Of a stretch of 64,000 nucleotides of DNA, positions 1 through 12,615 are shown piece after piece (within the stretch, counting starts at the first letter, position 1; every line of letters begins with the position of its first letter). Position numbers and translations under genes: made by a program. The stretch comes from Rattus norvegicus (lineage: Eukaryota > Chordata > Mammalia > Rodentia > Muridae). The stretch is taken from contig NC_086034.1 in assembly GCF_036323735.1 (NCBI RefSeq), positions 10,586,001 through 10,650,000 on the forward strand, given 5' to 3'. The notes beneath the pieces were generated by a model. The model worked only from the letters and a program-made list of their open reading frames with translations, was not told the DNA's origin and searched no databases.

Positions 1-249
1 GTTTTGTTTTATACTACTAAAAATGACAAAGATATTAAACTATCCTAGGCCCATATGATTGAATATTATTAACCTGTAGGAAAAAGTAGAATTCTGGGGC
101 CTCTAGGTTGACTTGACATGTAAAGGCTTACCTTCAAGATCGACAACTTGACGTTCATCTTCAGAGTTAGCAGGATAGAAGGAAAGGACCAACTCCTTTA
201 GGTTTTTTCCAACCACTTCAGATGTGCCAGAAAGTTTGCATGCCCTCTA
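1..249. other. Intronic sequence, nothing recognised
   Basis: AT-rich sequence with no ORF, repeat or splice pattern that I can assign. Confidence 0.5.
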
Positions 250-296
<47 letters not shown>

Positions 297-334
297 GCAC
301 GCATGCACGCACACACACAGACAGACACACACAC
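250..334. repeat. (CA)n microsatellite
   Basis: About 26 uninterrupted AC units followed by an imperfect stretch with CGCACG and CAGACAGA interruptions. The long ORFs that cross it are artefacts of the dinucleotide repeat. Confidence 0.97.
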
Positions 335-394
335 AAATGAATGCAGGTAATAATAAAAAAACAATAGGTTTCTCTCATTTGTAGATAATGGACA

Positions 395-560
395 CACCTG
401 GGAGACATTATGCAAAGTGACATACAATGCCACATCTCACTGAAGTAGAATGGTAATTACCAAAGCCAGGAAGTGTCAGGTGTGGCAGAAAAGAAAAAAA
501 AATTGGACAATTGATACCAACATGCTGTTTGACGGGAGGAAGTTGTGCTGTGCTGTAGAC
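395..560 (+). mobile_element. Possible ancient L1 3'-end fragment
   Basis: The order of phrases (gtgacatacaatgccacat, then agaatggtaattacca, then a G-rich stretch) resembles the 3' end of old mammalian L1M elements, and also resembles 16030-16280. Heavily diverged. Confidence 0.3.
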
Positions 561-2529
561 AGAGGGAATGCTCACAAGTACCTATCATTATTTTATGATA
601 ATGCAGGAGAGAGGGCTGTAAAAACTTCAACAGAGGGAGATGAAAAGTAGAAGGGGAATATTGATTGTTCGTGTTGTTTTATGTGTCTACACATCATATT
701 TTACAACAATTGCAGGTTAATCAAAAACTCCAATTGAGCTACAACACAACAGAAACAATGTGCTATAAGCAAATGTGTTGTTACTCTGGGGCTTTTGTTG
801 TTTCACTTACGGAGTGCTGGCAGAGTAGATGTAGTGTCATTCTTATGGATGTTTGGATTTCTTTTTAATGATGCATTAGGGTAGACCTTAAAACTTCATG
901 TGCATTAGCCCTTCATAGTAAAGCAAGTTGTCCTGTGATGCTTTGAAGCCAGATTCCAAGCCCCTTCCAGCTAGGGTGCTTGGATGGCGTCTTTCTCCAG
1001 TAGGAAGTTGTTCGGTGTGCATGGAAACTCTGTTACTCAGTGTCGTCACCATCATCAGGTGTCTGTGTTTTATACTTAACCTGCTGTGGCTTCTATAACG
1101 ATGGCCATTCCCTCATCCTGCATGTTGATGTTACAGAGATGGCTTCTCCTCAAAAGCCCCATGAGCTAATCTCTGCTTCTTCTGGTTTTTCTTTTGACAC
1201 TTCCTCCATCTGACTCATCAAAGAACTGAGGAGAGTAAGCACGCCGTTCTCAGGTCTTGCCTTAAGTGAGGGATGTTGGTTTCATCTTGAATGCACACCA
1301 GTCAACTTTTTCCACGTCACCAATAAATCTCCTCATGTTAAATGGCTCTTTTAATTGCAGGAATTTGTCTTTTGTATTACAATGTAGTGTAAGAAGCCTG
1401 GCTTTCAGCCTAACTTGGCTTTCTGTATGTCATGTATTCTGTATGCTAACAGTTCGAACTTTTGATTTAACATGAGAGATGTGTAATTCTTTTATTTAAA
1501 TACTTAAAAGTCATTGGGATGTTGTTAATTGGCCTAATTTCAGTATTTCTGTGGCCTCAGAAGAGAGTCACAGACAATTGGTAGAACAGTCACTTACTTA
1601 GTTTGGACATCTTATATGACTGAAAATTTTAGTGTCCTAAGTGGCATCAAATCTCTCGGATCACAGACTACTAAAGCAGTTGCAACAACAATAAAAATCC
1701 TAAGATTGTTGCATGCACTGAGTATATCACAGAGGCAAATAGGGAATGCATGTTCTTGGGAGAAAAATGGTATCCAAGGGCATTATCTAACACTGCCCCA
1801 AACCTTCACTTCATAAAAATTGTCTTATCCGAGATCAATAAAACAATGTAAAATACATCAAGCTGTGCCTGCACAAGAAGGAAGAGCAGTATAAATGTAC
1901 TTCATTATCAAGGGGATAAGACAGAGAAAAGAATCTGTCCATCTTCAATGCAGATGCTAGAATTACAGGACTGACTCGATCTGAGCAGCAGGATAACGTG
2001 TTTATCAGAGATATTCTGTTTGCGGTTGATTGACACCCTGATGTGCAACCCGAATGTATGGATGGCAAGAAATGAATCTTTAATCTCCATGATTTACTTT
2101 TAAGGTCTGTTTTACCACCTCACACAGAGTTTAAACAGAAGAAGGTTGTATACTTCTGTATTCTTCCCCAACCTCTATGTAATTGCTCTCTTAAGTGTTA
2201 ACTTTATGTATGTCGTATATACCAAAATATATTGCTGCTGTATTTACTCCAAGAACTTTTAAACAGTTCGAAACCATAGGAAAAATGTTGTCTCCTTTCT
2301 GGTGTTGCTATCTCTCTAGCACACTGCCTCTGTGCAACTCTGTATTTTGATTTGGCATTGTTTTTTCCTTCTGCCTTGGGACTGTTTTATAAGGCAGCTG
2401 GGCTGGTAGTGAAAGCTCTCAGCTTTTGGTGTGCTTAGCATTTTTTTATGTTTTAAAATGATTGTATTTCACCTTTGATTTAAAAGATATTTTCCTAGGC
2501 CCAGAATTTTCCAGTTTGTATTTTACTGC
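561..2529. other. Intronic sequence without recognised features
   Basis: About 2 kb of AT-rich sequence. Only short random ORFs occur on both strands. No SINE, LTR or splice-framed exon was recognised. Confidence 0.5.
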
Positions 2530-3010
2530 TGTGATTGAAAGACCCCCGGAGTGGGGAGACCCTCACTCAAGTCTCGGGATGATGCGAACCCCCAAGAACT
2601 CACGTGAGACCGTCCTTGCTGTAATAAACATGAGGTTTATTGATAGGAACCCATGCACTGGGGTCGAGACTCATATCCCATGCAGGGGCAGTGGAGTTCG
2701 ACCCCCAGTAACTAAGACAAGGGGAATTTAAAAGAAGAAACCTCAACCCAAGCGGGTAGGGAGGGCGCCATTGGAAAATGTCGAGAATACCAGTGAAAAA
2801 TCACAAGGAGGAGCTTCCTGTTTCTCAAGATTGTTTACTTTATGGTCCATCAATTCCTGGGAGAAGCTACCTGCTTCTCAAGATTATTCTCTAAGATTTT
2901 AATCTAACTTTATGGTCAGCTAGTACAGGTAGAGGGCAGGGTCTGAAATTTGAGCTATTTAGGGCTTTTTTAAACTTCTGACTTCTTAGCTGCATTTTTT
3001 TATTCTTACA
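2530..3010. mobile_element. Probable solo LTR of a rodent endogenous retrovirus
   Basis: A compositionally distinct block (GC-rich, then T-rich) that begins tgattgaaagacccc and ends ttcttaca, giving TG...CA termini. It contains an AATAAA-type signal at the centre (gtaataaacatg) and LTR-like purine tracts. No clear target-site duplication was found and the family is unknown. Confidence 0.35.
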
Positions 3011-3029
3011 TGATAAACACTATGACCCC

Positions 3030-3370
3030 TCCCAAACAAACAAACAAAAACCAAAACCTTGGAAAAGAAAGGGTTTATTTCAGCTTATAGCTTTCAGTCC
3101 ATTGGCAGGAACCTGGCGGCAGGAACTGCAGCAGAGACCATGGAAGAATGCTGCTTACTGGCTTGCTCCTCACAGCTTGCTCAGCCTGCTTTCATGTACA
3201 ACTCAGGATCACCTGTGCCAGGTCGGTGCCACCCACACGAGGCTGGACCTTCCTTCCCACATAGATCTCAATTAAGAAAATACCCCCAGAGACATACCTA
3301 TGGAGCAGTCTGGTGGAAGGAATTCCCTCCTCCCAAATATCATGTCATATTAATGAAATGAACTAAGCAG
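3030..3370. mobile_element. Rodent dispersed repeat (family A, URR1-like), copy 1
   Basis: Carries the family phrases gggtttatttcagctta, ggcaggaact, gctgcttactggcttgctc and gctcagcctgctttc. These recur across murine genomes in an element I remember as a non-autonomous hAT-type repeat (URR1). The naming is uncertain; membership in a dispersed rodent family is fairly secure. Related copies lie at 28690-29040, 32150-32515 and 39385-39807. Confidence 0.55.
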
Positions 3371-3789
3371 CACATGAGAATTCCAATGAGAATTCTTGCT
3401 TTGCTTTCACTGTTCTGCATCTCTGCGGTCTTTAGGGTTTTCTTTCTCTCCTTTGAATTTGGATTTTTCACCTTAGTCTCTATTATCTAATTGTGCTCTT
3501 AATTTTTTGAGCTTCTTGTAGGTTCATAGTTCTCACCAAAACTTTCATAAATTGTTTCTTCAAAACGTAAAAATGAAATTACCTATTATTTCTTCGACTC
3601 CTTTTGCCACAACCCTCACTCTCTTAGTTAAGGCTGTTTGTACACACAAAGTAGGGCTTTGCAGTTGTCCTCCACATCATAGAAGCTCCTCCCGTTTTTT
3701 TCCTTGTGTGCGTTGTGCGTGCGCACTGCACACTTACTGCAATGTGTCTGTGGAAATCGGAGTACGATGTCCCGGGTCGGTCCTGGTGG
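3371..3789. other. Intronic sequence, nothing recognised
   Basis: T-rich unique-looking sequence with no assignable element. Confidence 0.45.
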
Positions 3790-4022
3790 TTTACCTTGTT
3801 TGAGACAGTGCTCTGTATTGTTCACCATAGCTTGCACCAGGCTAGCTGGCTCGTGACCTTCCAGGGATCCTCCTGTTTGTATCTCTCACCTCACCACTGG
3901 GCACTGGGATTAATGACACATGGTCATGTGTTCAGATGTATGTGGTTCTGCGGCTCTTACCTCAGGCCCTCACACATGTGCAGTGAGCACTGTGCTCGCT
4001 CGTTCACCTCCTCAGTCCCACG
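3790..4022 (-). mobile_element. B4 SINE (B1-ID composite)
   Basis: Reads as a reverse-strand Alu/B1-like half (gagacagtgctc, gggatcctcctgt, gcactgggatta) followed by an ID/tRNA-like half (cctcaggccctcacacatgtg to cctcagtccc). That composite order is diagnostic of B4. Diverged. Confidence 0.65.
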
Positions 4023-4149
4023 TTTCATTTTAATTCCTTTTTCTCTGTTTCTCATTGCATAATTTTTACCCAGATTTACAAGTCTTTCCTTCTATGTCTA
4101 ACTTGCCAATATTTCTACCCATAACTTCAGTTTTTAACCTCTACAACTT

Positions 4150-4325
4150 TATTTTGTTATGTGTACAGTTTTCTGCCTACATGTATGTCTGCAGGCCAGA
4201 AGAGGGTACTAGATCTCATTATACATAATTATGAGTCACCACGTGGTTGCTGGGAATTGAACTCGAGACTCCTGGAAGAATGGCTAGTGCTCTTAACCTC
4301 TGAGTCATCCCTACAGCCCATCTCT
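4150..4325 (-). mobile_element. B3/B2-family SINE
   Basis: Reverse-strand tRNA-derived SINE. It includes ggccagaagagggtactaga, gtggttgctgggaattgaac and gtgctcttaacctctgagtcat, the hallmark of the B2/B3 head, and ends in cagccc. The 74-base ORF over it is spurious. Confidence 0.85.
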
Positions 4326-5129
4326 ACAACTTTAAACAGAGACTCTTAAAAACCTATACTATGTCAAGAACTGCTTAAGGACCAGTGTCTGCTAGACTAT
4401 TTTCAGGTTCAGTTCTAGGATAGTGATTATTAAATGACTTTTCCTTTTTGCTTATTTTCTTTTGTATCTTTGCCTGAAGACCAGACTTTGTGCATTGTAC
4501 CTCATGAGTTGTGTTTTTGTATTACTCTTTTAAAGAGGCGATTCTTAGAAAAGACATTGTTCCGTGTTGGTCTGTCTTCTTGACTTTGTGATTTACTGGA
4601 CATTTGTAGTGTATGGCTAATTATCCCATACCTGTGAGGCTCCACTCTCTGGGTAATTCATATACACTTTCTGCAGGCCTATATAAACTCCTATTGGTTG
4701 CTTGTTTCTTCCTCATCAAGTGACCTCCAGAGAAACATTTTGTAGTGAGTACTCTGGCAAGTGTCAGGAGGACCCATAGGACACAGCCACATTCTTCTTT
4801 CTCCTACCCAGTCCTATGAACTCTAGGGTCTTTGCCATATAGAGTCTCAGATCCATACATTTAATGCATGGAGTCCCTTGGCTTTCATTGTCTCCTCTGC
4901 TTTTCAGTGGCGTGATAACCCCCTCAAGACAGCATTCTCATGGCTGTTTTGTCTCTTACCTTGAAAGAATTCTTGCCTCTTGCTCAGTCTTTAGAAAGCT
5001 GTTTCCCCTCCATATAATTTGTGCAGTTTATTTCGATATTTCAGGCAAAGGGATAAATTCAGTCTTTCTTCTCCATCTTGGCTAAATATAGCAGTCAGCT
5101 CTATTTTATCTAATTCCTAGCCTTTTCTT
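4326..5129. other. Intronic sequence, nothing recognised
   Basis: About 0.8 kb of T-rich unique-looking sequence without assignable elements. Confidence 0.45.
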
Positions 5130-5245
5130 TAAGACACGGAGTCTCAGTAGGTTGGCCAGGTTGGCCCTGGGGTTCTGGGCTCAGTGAATCCAATCATTTC
5201 ATTTTCCTCAGTAGTTGGAGCCCACGTACATGCCTGTGCGCATGC
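5130..5245 (-). mobile_element. Old B1-like SINE
   Basis: Starts at the left with a T-rich tail and then aagacacggagtctcagtag and ggccaggttggccctgg, matching a reverse-complement 7SL-derived monomer (gagacagggtctc... ggccaggctggcctgg). Diverged. Confidence 0.5.
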
Positions 5246-5684
5246 CTACATATATTTTGAATGGGAGAAGAAAAATGGCGAGACACTAACTAAATATAAA
5301 TGATTGTGTATTTTGTTGATTTCACATACAGTGATGAAACCTTTTAAGGAGGGGAAACTCAGAAAGAATGGCTTCTAGTTCATATTAGACGGCCACAGAA
5401 AGCTTAGTGGGTAAGAGACAGGGATAGGAAGAAGCGAAGGATGAGTGAGTGTGCATCTAAGTGGAGGGTGGGCTTCTTAGGGCTGGGAGAGCGCATTGGC
5501 TGAAGTTTCTGGGTAGGAGCCTGGCAGCAGAATTGGAAAGCAGCCTGGAGGCTATGCTATGTGATGCATGGTGAGGCAGTGGGGAGGAGGCCAGATCATA
5601 TAAGCCATTATGGTCACTGTGATACACATAGTTTTTAATCTGAATGAAGTAAAATTGAAGAAAGAGTTCTGAGTAAGCTACAGA
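5246..5684. other. Intronic sequence, nothing recognised
   Basis: Purine-rich unique-looking sequence between a B1 and the 3' end of an L1. Confidence 0.45.
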
Positions 5685-6189
5685 TTTTTTTAAATTTATT
5701 TTTTATTGGATAGTTTTAATTTACATTTCAAATGTTATTCCCTTTCCCAGTTTCCTATCAATAAGTCCTCTATCCCAAACCCTCCCCCTTCTTCTAAAAG
5801 GGTGTTCCCCTACCTGAACCACCTCCCCTTCCTGCCTTCCCACCCTGACATTCCCATATCCAGGGGGTTCCAGCCTTGGCAGGATCAAGGGCTTCTCCTC
5901 CCATTGGTGTACAACAAGGCCATCCTCTGCTGCATATGCAGCTGGAGCCATGGGTCTGTCCATGTGTACTCTTTAAGTGGTGGTTTAGTCCCTGGGAGCT
6001 CTGGTTGGTTGATATTGTGGTTGGTTCTTATGGGGTTGCAAATCTCTTCAGTTCCTTCAATCCTTTCTCTAACTCCTCCAATGGGGACCCTGTTCTCAGT
6101 TCAATGTTTGCATTCACCTCTGTATTTGTCACACTCTGGCAGAGGCTCTCAGGAGATGGCTATATCAGGCTTCTATCAGCATGTACTTC

Positions 6190-6460
6190 TTGGCTTCATC
6201 AATATTGTCTAGGATTGGTAGCTGTGTATGTATGTGCTGGATCCCCAGGTGGGGCAGGCTATGAATGGCCATTCCTTCAGCCTCTGCTCCAAAGTTTGTC
6301 TCCATATCTCCTCCTATGAATATCTTTGTTCCCCTTTTTAAGAAGGACTGAAGCATCTGTACTTTGGTCATCCTTCTTGTTGAGCTTCACGTGGTCTGTG
6401 GATTGTATCTTGGGTAATTCAAGCTTTTGGGCCAATATCCACTTATCAGTGAGTGCATAC

Positions 6461-6519
<59 letters not shown>

Positions 6520-9500
6520 CTGATTGGGTTACCTCACCCAGGATGATATTTTCTAGTTCCATCTATTTGCCTATGAATTTCATGAAGTCATTGCTTTTGA
6601 TAGCTGAGTAGTACTCCATTGTGTGGATGTATACAATTTCTATATCCACTCCTCTGTTGAAGGGCATCTGGGTTCTTTCCATTTTCTGGCTGTTATAAAT
6701 AAGGCTGCTATGAACATAGTGGAACATGTGCTTTTGTTGTATGTTGGAGCATCATTTGGGTATGTGCCCAGGAGAGTTATAGCTGGGTCCTCAGGTAGTA
6801 CTAGATCCAATTTTCTAGGAACCACCAGACTGATTTCCATAGTGATTGTACTAGATTGCAATCCCACTAACAATGGAGGAGTGTTCCTCTTTTTCTACAT
6901 CCTTGCCAGCATCTGCTGTCACCTGAGTTTTTTTTTTTTTTATCTTAGCCATTCTGACTGGTGTGAGGTGGAATCTCAAGGTTGCCTTGATTTGCATTTC
7001 CCTGATGACTAAGGACTTTAAACATTTCTTTAGGTACTTCTCAGCCATTTGATATTCCTCAGCTGAGAATTCTTTGTTTACCTCTGTGCCCCATTTTTTA
7101 ATAGTGTTATTTGGTTCTTTGGAGTCTAACTTCTTGAGTTTGTGCTATATATTGGATATTAGCCCTCTATCCGATGTAGGATTGGTAAAGATCTTTCCCC
7201 AATCTGTTGGTTTCTGTTTTTGTCTTAATGACAGTATCCTTTGCCTTACAGAAGATTTGCAGTTTTATGAGGTCCCATTTGATTCTTGATCTTAGAGCAT
7301 TAGCCATTGTTGTTTTTTTCAGGAAAATTTCCCCAGTGCCCATGTGTTCAAGGCTCTTCTCCAGTTTTTCTTCTATTAGTTTGAGTGTATCTGGTTTGAT
7401 GTGGAGGTCCTTGATCCACTTGGATGTAAACTTTGTACAGGGTGATAAGCATGGATCGATCTGCATTCCTCTACATGCTGACCTCCAGTTGAACCAGCAC
7501 CATTTTTGAAAATGCTATTCTTTTATTCTATTGGATGGTTTTAGTTCCTTTGTCAAAGATCAAGTGACCATAGGTATGTGGATTCATTTCTTGGTTTTCA
7601 ATTCTATTCCATTGATCTACCTGCCTGTCTCTGTACCAATACCATACAGTTTTTATCATTATTGCTCTGTAATACTGCTTGAGGTCAGAGATGGTGATTC
7701 CCCTGGAAGTTCCTTTATTGTTGAGGATAGTTTTCACTATCCTGGGTTTTTTGTTATTCCAAATGAATTTGCAAATTGCTCTTTCTAACTCTATAGAGAA
7801 TTGAGTTGGAATTTTTATAGGCATTGCGTTCAATCTGTAGATTGCTTTTGGCAAAATGGCCATTTTTACTATATTTATCCTGCCAATCCATGAACATGGG
7901 AGGTCTTTCCATCTTCTGAGATCTTCTTCAATTTCTTTCTTCAGAGACTTGAAGTTCTTGTCATACAGATCTTTCACTTGCTTGGTTAGAGTCACACCGA
8001 GGTATTTTATGTTATTTGGGAGTATTATGAAGGGTGTCATTTCCCTAATTTCTTTCTCAGCCTGTTTATCCTTTGAGTTGAGGAAGGCCATGGTTTTGTT
8101 TGAGTTAATTTCATATCCAGCCACTTTGCTGAAGTTGTTTATCAGGCTTAGTAGTTCTCTGCTGGAACTTTTGGGTAACTTAAGTATACTACATATCATC
8201 TGCAAATAGTGATATTTTGACTTCCTCCTTTCCAATTTATATCTCTTTGACCTCCTTTTGTTGTCTGATTGCTCTGGCTAGGACTTCAAGAACTATATTG
8301 AGTAAGTAGGGAGAGAGTGGGCAGCCTTGTCTAGTCCCTGATTTTAGTGGGATTGCTTCAAGTTTCTCTCCATTTAGTTCGATGTTGGCTACTGGTTTAC
8401 TGTATATTGCCTTTAATATGTTTAGATCTGGCCCATGAATTCCTAATCTTTCCAAGACTTTTAACATGAAGCATTGTTGAGTTTTGTCAGATGCTTTCTC
8501 AACATCTCACAAAATGATTATGTGGTTTTTTTCTTTGAGTTTGTTTATATATAGTGGATTATGTCGATGGATTTCCATATATTGAACCATCCCTGCATCC
8601 CTGGGTTGAAGTCTACTTGATCATGATGAATGATCATTTTGATGCGTTCTTGGATTTGGTTTGAGAGAATTTTATTGAGTATTTTTGTGTTGATATTGAT
8701 AAGTGAAATTGGTCTGAAGTTCTCTTTCTTTGTTGAGTCTTTGCGTGGTTTAGGTATAAGAGTAATTGTGGCTTCATAGAAGGAATTGGGTAGTGCTCCA
8801 TCTGTTTCAGTTTTGTGGAATAGTTTGGACAGTAATGATATGAGGTCTTCTATGACGATCTGATAGAATTCTGCTCTAAACTCATCTGGTCCTGGGCTTT
8901 TTTTGGTTGAAAGACTTTTAATAATTGCTTCCATTTCTTTAGGAGTTATGGGGCTGTTTAAATGGTTTATCTGATCCTGATTTAACTTCGGTACCCGGTA
9001 TCTGTCTAGAAAATTGTCTATTTTCATCTAGATTTTCCAGATTTTGTAATAGAATCTGATGTTGTTTTTTTTTTTTAATTTCCTCAGGTTCTGTTGTTAT
9101 GCCTCCCTTTTCATTTCTGATTTTGTTAATTTGGATAAACTCTCTGTGCCCTCTGGGTAGTCTGGCTAAGGGTATATCTATCTTGTTGATTTTCTCAAAG
9201 AACCAACTCCAGGTTTTGTTGATTCTTTGTATAGTTCTTTTTGTTTCTACTTGGTTGATTTCAGCCCCAAGTTTGATTATTTCCCGCCTTGTACTTCTCT
9301 TGGGTGTATTTGCTTCTTTTTGTTCTAGAGCTTTTAGGTGTGCTGTCAAGCTGCTCATGTTTGCTCTCTCCAGTTCCTTTTTGGAGACACTCAGAGCTAT
9401 GAATTTTCATCTTAGCACTGCTTTGGTTGTGTCCCATAAGTGGGTATGTTGTGCCTTCATTTTCATTAAATTCTAAGAAGTCTTTAATTTCTTTCTTTAT

Positions 9501-10340
9501 TTCTTCCTTGACCAAGTTATCATTGAGTACGGGTGTGTGTATGTGGGTTTTCTGTCATTTTTGTTGTTATTGAAGACTAGCCTTAGTCCGTGGTGATCTG
9601 ATAGGATGCATGGGATTATGTCAATTTACTTATTTCTGTTGAGGGCTGTTTTGTGACCGATTATATGGTCAGTTTTGGAGATGGTACCATGATATGCTGA
9701 GAAGAAGGTATATTCTTTTGTTTTAGGATGAAATGTTCTATAGATGTCTGTTAAATCCATTTGCTTCATAAATTCTGTTAGTTTCTCTATGTCTCTGTTT
9801 AGTTTCTTTTTCCATGATCTGTCCATTAATGAGAGTGGGATGTTGAAATCTGCCACTATTATTGTGTGAGGTGCAATGTGTGCTTTGAGCATTAGTAAGG
9901 TTTCTTTAATGAATGTATATGTACTTGCATTTGGAGCATAGATATTCAGGATTGACAGTTCATCTTGGTGGATTTTTCCTTTGTTGAATATGATATGTCC
10001 TTCCTTATCTTTTTGAATAACTTTTCGGTAAAAGTCAGTTTTATTCAATATTAGAATGGCTACTCCAGCTTGTTTCTTGGAACTATTTGCTTGGAAAATT
10101 GTTATCCATCCTTTTATTCTGAGATAGTGTCTGTCTTTGTCACTGAGGTATATTTTCTGTATGCAGCAAAATTCTGGGTCCTCTTTATGTATCCAGTCTG
10201 TTAGTCCATGTCTTTTTATTGGGGAATTGAATCCAGTGATGTTGAGAGATATTAAATATTAGTGATTGTTGTTTCCTGTTATTTTTGCTGTTACAGGTGG
10301 AATTATGTTTGTGTAGCTCTCTTTTGTGTTCATTACAAGG
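6190..10340 (-). pseudogene. L1-A ORF2 pseudogene (endonuclease / reverse transcriptase)
   Basis: Fragments in several frames give the full order of L1 ORF2. Endonuclease: [21 protein letters not shown] and [10 protein letters not shown] at 9626-10048. Reverse transcriptase: [14 protein letters not shown] and [14 protein letters not shown] at 8545-9027, then [16 protein letters not shown] at 8237-8467. The catalytic FADD motif survives near 8195-8210 but the frame then shifts by one base and meets a stop. The maturation/connection region is at 7528-8235 and the C-terminal domain runs from 7466 to about 6190 (WKEPRCPSTEEWI). At least five frame breaks and a (TG)n insertion make it non-functional. 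Confidence 0.88.
6463..6518. repeat. (TG)n microsatellite inside L1-A
   Basis: About 27 perfect TG units within the ORF2 C-terminal coding part of L1-A, following the phrase gcataccatgtgtg that is also seen uninterrupted in the L1 at 27000-27020. It therefore expanded from a short GTGTG seed. Confidence 0.95.
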
Positions 10341-10343
10341 TAA

Positions 10344-11418
10344 TTACTTTCTTGCCTTTTCTAGGGTGTAGTTTCCCTCCTTGTGTTGGAGTTTTCCATC
10401 TATTATCCTTTGTAGGGCTGGATTTGTGGAAAGATATTATGCAGATTTGGTTTTTTGTCATGGAATATCTTGGTTTCTCCATCTATGTTAATTGAGTGTT
10501 TTATTGGATATAGTAGCCTGGGCTGGCATTTTTGTTCTCTTAGGGTCTGTATGACATCTGTCCAGGATCTTCCTGCTTTCATAGTCTCTAGTGAGAAGTC
10601 TTGTGTAATTCTGATAGGTCTGCCTTTATATGTTACTTGACCTTTTCCCCTTACTGCTTTTAATATTCTTTGTTTTGTGCATTTAGTGTTTTGATTATTA
10701 TGTGACAGGAGAAATTTCTCTTCTGGTCCAATCTATTTGAAGTTCTGTAGGCTTCTTGTATGGTTATGGACATCTTTCTTTAGGTTAGGGAAGTTTTCTT
10801 CTACAATTTTGTGGAAGATATTTACTGGCCCTTTAAATTGGGTGTCTTCCCTCTCTTCTATATGCATTATCCTTAGATTTGGTCTTTTTATTGTGTCCTG
10901 GATTTCATGGTTTGGGGGAGTTAGGAGCTTTTTGCATTTTACATTTTCTTTGATTGTTGTGTCAATTTTTTCAATGGTATCTTCTGCCCCTGAGATTCTG
11001 TCTTCTATCTCTTATATTCTGTTGGTGATGCTTGCGTCTATAAATCCTGATCTCTTTCCTAGGTTTTCTATCTACAGGGTTGTCTCCCTTTGTGATTTCT
11101 TTATTGTTTCTAGTTCCATTTTTTAAATTCCTTCACATGTTTGGTAGTGTTTTTCTGTAATTCTTTAAGGGATTTTTGTGATTCTTCTTTAAGGGCTTCT
11201 ATTTCTTTACCTGTGTTGTCCTATATTTCTTTCAGGGACTTATTTATGTCCTTCTTAAAGTCCTCTATCATCACCATCAGATGTGATTTTAAATCCAAAT
11301 CTTGCTTTTCTACTGCATTTGGATATCCAGGATTTCCTTTATTGGGAGAAATGGGCTCTGATGATGCCAAGTAGTCTTGGTTTCTGTTGCTTAGGTTCCT
11401 GTGCTTGCTTCTTGCCAT
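10344..11418 (-). pseudogene. L1-A ORF1 pseudogene
   Basis: Begins with an ATG at 11418 and the peptide MARSKHRNLSNRNQDYLASS, clearly homologous to the intact ORF1 at 21115-22170. The open frame persists only to 11221 and later parts are broken by stops and indels. On the opposite strand it gives shadow ORFs. The 3' end is placed by alignment to the intact copy's stop. Confidence 0.82.
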
Positions 11419-11730
11419 CAGGTTGTCTCTGGTGTTAGTTTGTCTTGCTGTGTCTGACAGTGGCTTGACCCTTCTATAAGCCTGTGTGTCATCACTTCTG
11501 TAGACCTGTTTTCTTTCAGCTGGATCTGGGTACAGAGAGCTGTGGGACCAGGTCAGCTCCAGGAGTAGGTAGAAACTGGAAGGGTCCTGTTCCAGACTGC
11601 TCCTGGGTTTGTGTGTCTAGAGGCCTCCAGGTGGGTCGCTGGGAGCAGAAGAGTTGGTCTTACCTCTGCTCTCAGGTTTGTTGGCACTCCTGGTGACTGG
11701 CTTTCAGGTTTGGACACAGGCAGAAACTGT

Positions 11731-12499
11731 CTACCAATTGTTTTAAACACATATTTTAGCAGGTACTTGATGAATGGCTGTGGAGGCATGTGCATGGAGA
11801 TCAGAAATGAAGGCTGTTTAACAGACTGTGTGGTTATCAGGAAGGAGGGTGGTAGGTAGGACCAGAGCAGGGGTGACTTAGCTGTGGTAGATATGGATTA
11901 TATGAGAAAGGGAGACATTTTGCATTTTGTTTTACCTTTATCTTAAGTCACTGGCAAAAGGAACTTTTTTTCAGATAAGGGGAATGCTCTATTGCTACTT
12001 GAAGAATAAAATTAGGATCTGGTTTGGATATGTTCATTTTAAGACACCTACTTGAGGGCAACTCCATATAGAAGTACAGTCATGTGGTCCTGAAGTTCAG
12101 GAATGGGTGACTATGGTAGCTTGGATATGAGAACTATTTGCATGTAGAGGATTCATTTACATCATCTGACTGGAAGTGATCACCAGGGAGTAGATTAGTT
12201 AAAGTGAAAATATGCTCAAACACTGACCTCTAGGACATGTATCAGCCATAGCACAAGGAAGAAACTGAAAAGGAGTCTGAGAAGGAACAGCCTGCATTGG
12301 TGAGGAGAAAGCAGTTAATAGAGCCCTGGACACCAACTAGAGAAATCCTATCTCAAGGGAGTGAGAGAAGTCACCAATGACAAGTGCTGTTGGCAAGAAA
12401 GTTCAATGGCCTCCTCTAGACGGTGACTGTTAGGAAGGGTTGCAGGTCTGAGTCTCTCAGATCCTAAACTATTCAATCATTTAAACAAGGAGGGGGTTG
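11731..12499. other. Intronic sequence, nothing recognised
   Basis: Unique-looking sequence flanking the L1-A 5' end. Confidence 0.45.
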
Positions 12500-12615
12500 A
12501 CAGGTATGTTAATGCTGTCATCAGAAAGTGGTAAGAGCAGGATCTGAACTTAGATTGCATGATTCAAAACATAAGAATTATATGCTCTGTATCATATTAT
12601 CCTTTCTCCCTTAAT
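12500..12615 (+). mobile_element. MIR fragment
   Basis: Contains aagtggtaagagcaggatctgaactta followed by a segment like the MIR ending (gctctgtatcatattatcc). Ancient tRNA-derived SINE, diverged. Confidence 0.45.

Larger units (their letters stand above)
5685..11730 (-). mobile_element. Near full-length LINE-1, decayed (L1-A)
   Basis: A 6-kb L1 lying antisense to Grid1. From its 5' end (right) it has a 5'UTR remnant at about 11420-11730, an ORF1 remnant, the whole ORF2 region and a 3'UTR ending in an A-rich tail (T-rich on the + strand at 5685). Both ORFs are frameshifted and stop-ridden, so it is dead. A (TG)n tract has expanded inside the ORF2 C-terminal region. I could not find a convincing target-site duplication; the 5' boundary is uncertain by about 100 bp. 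Confidence 0.9.

Noticed and set aside
5706..6319. 147- and 168-codon plus-strand ORFs
   Set aside because: They are antisense shadows of L1-A (3'UTR and ORF2 C-terminus).
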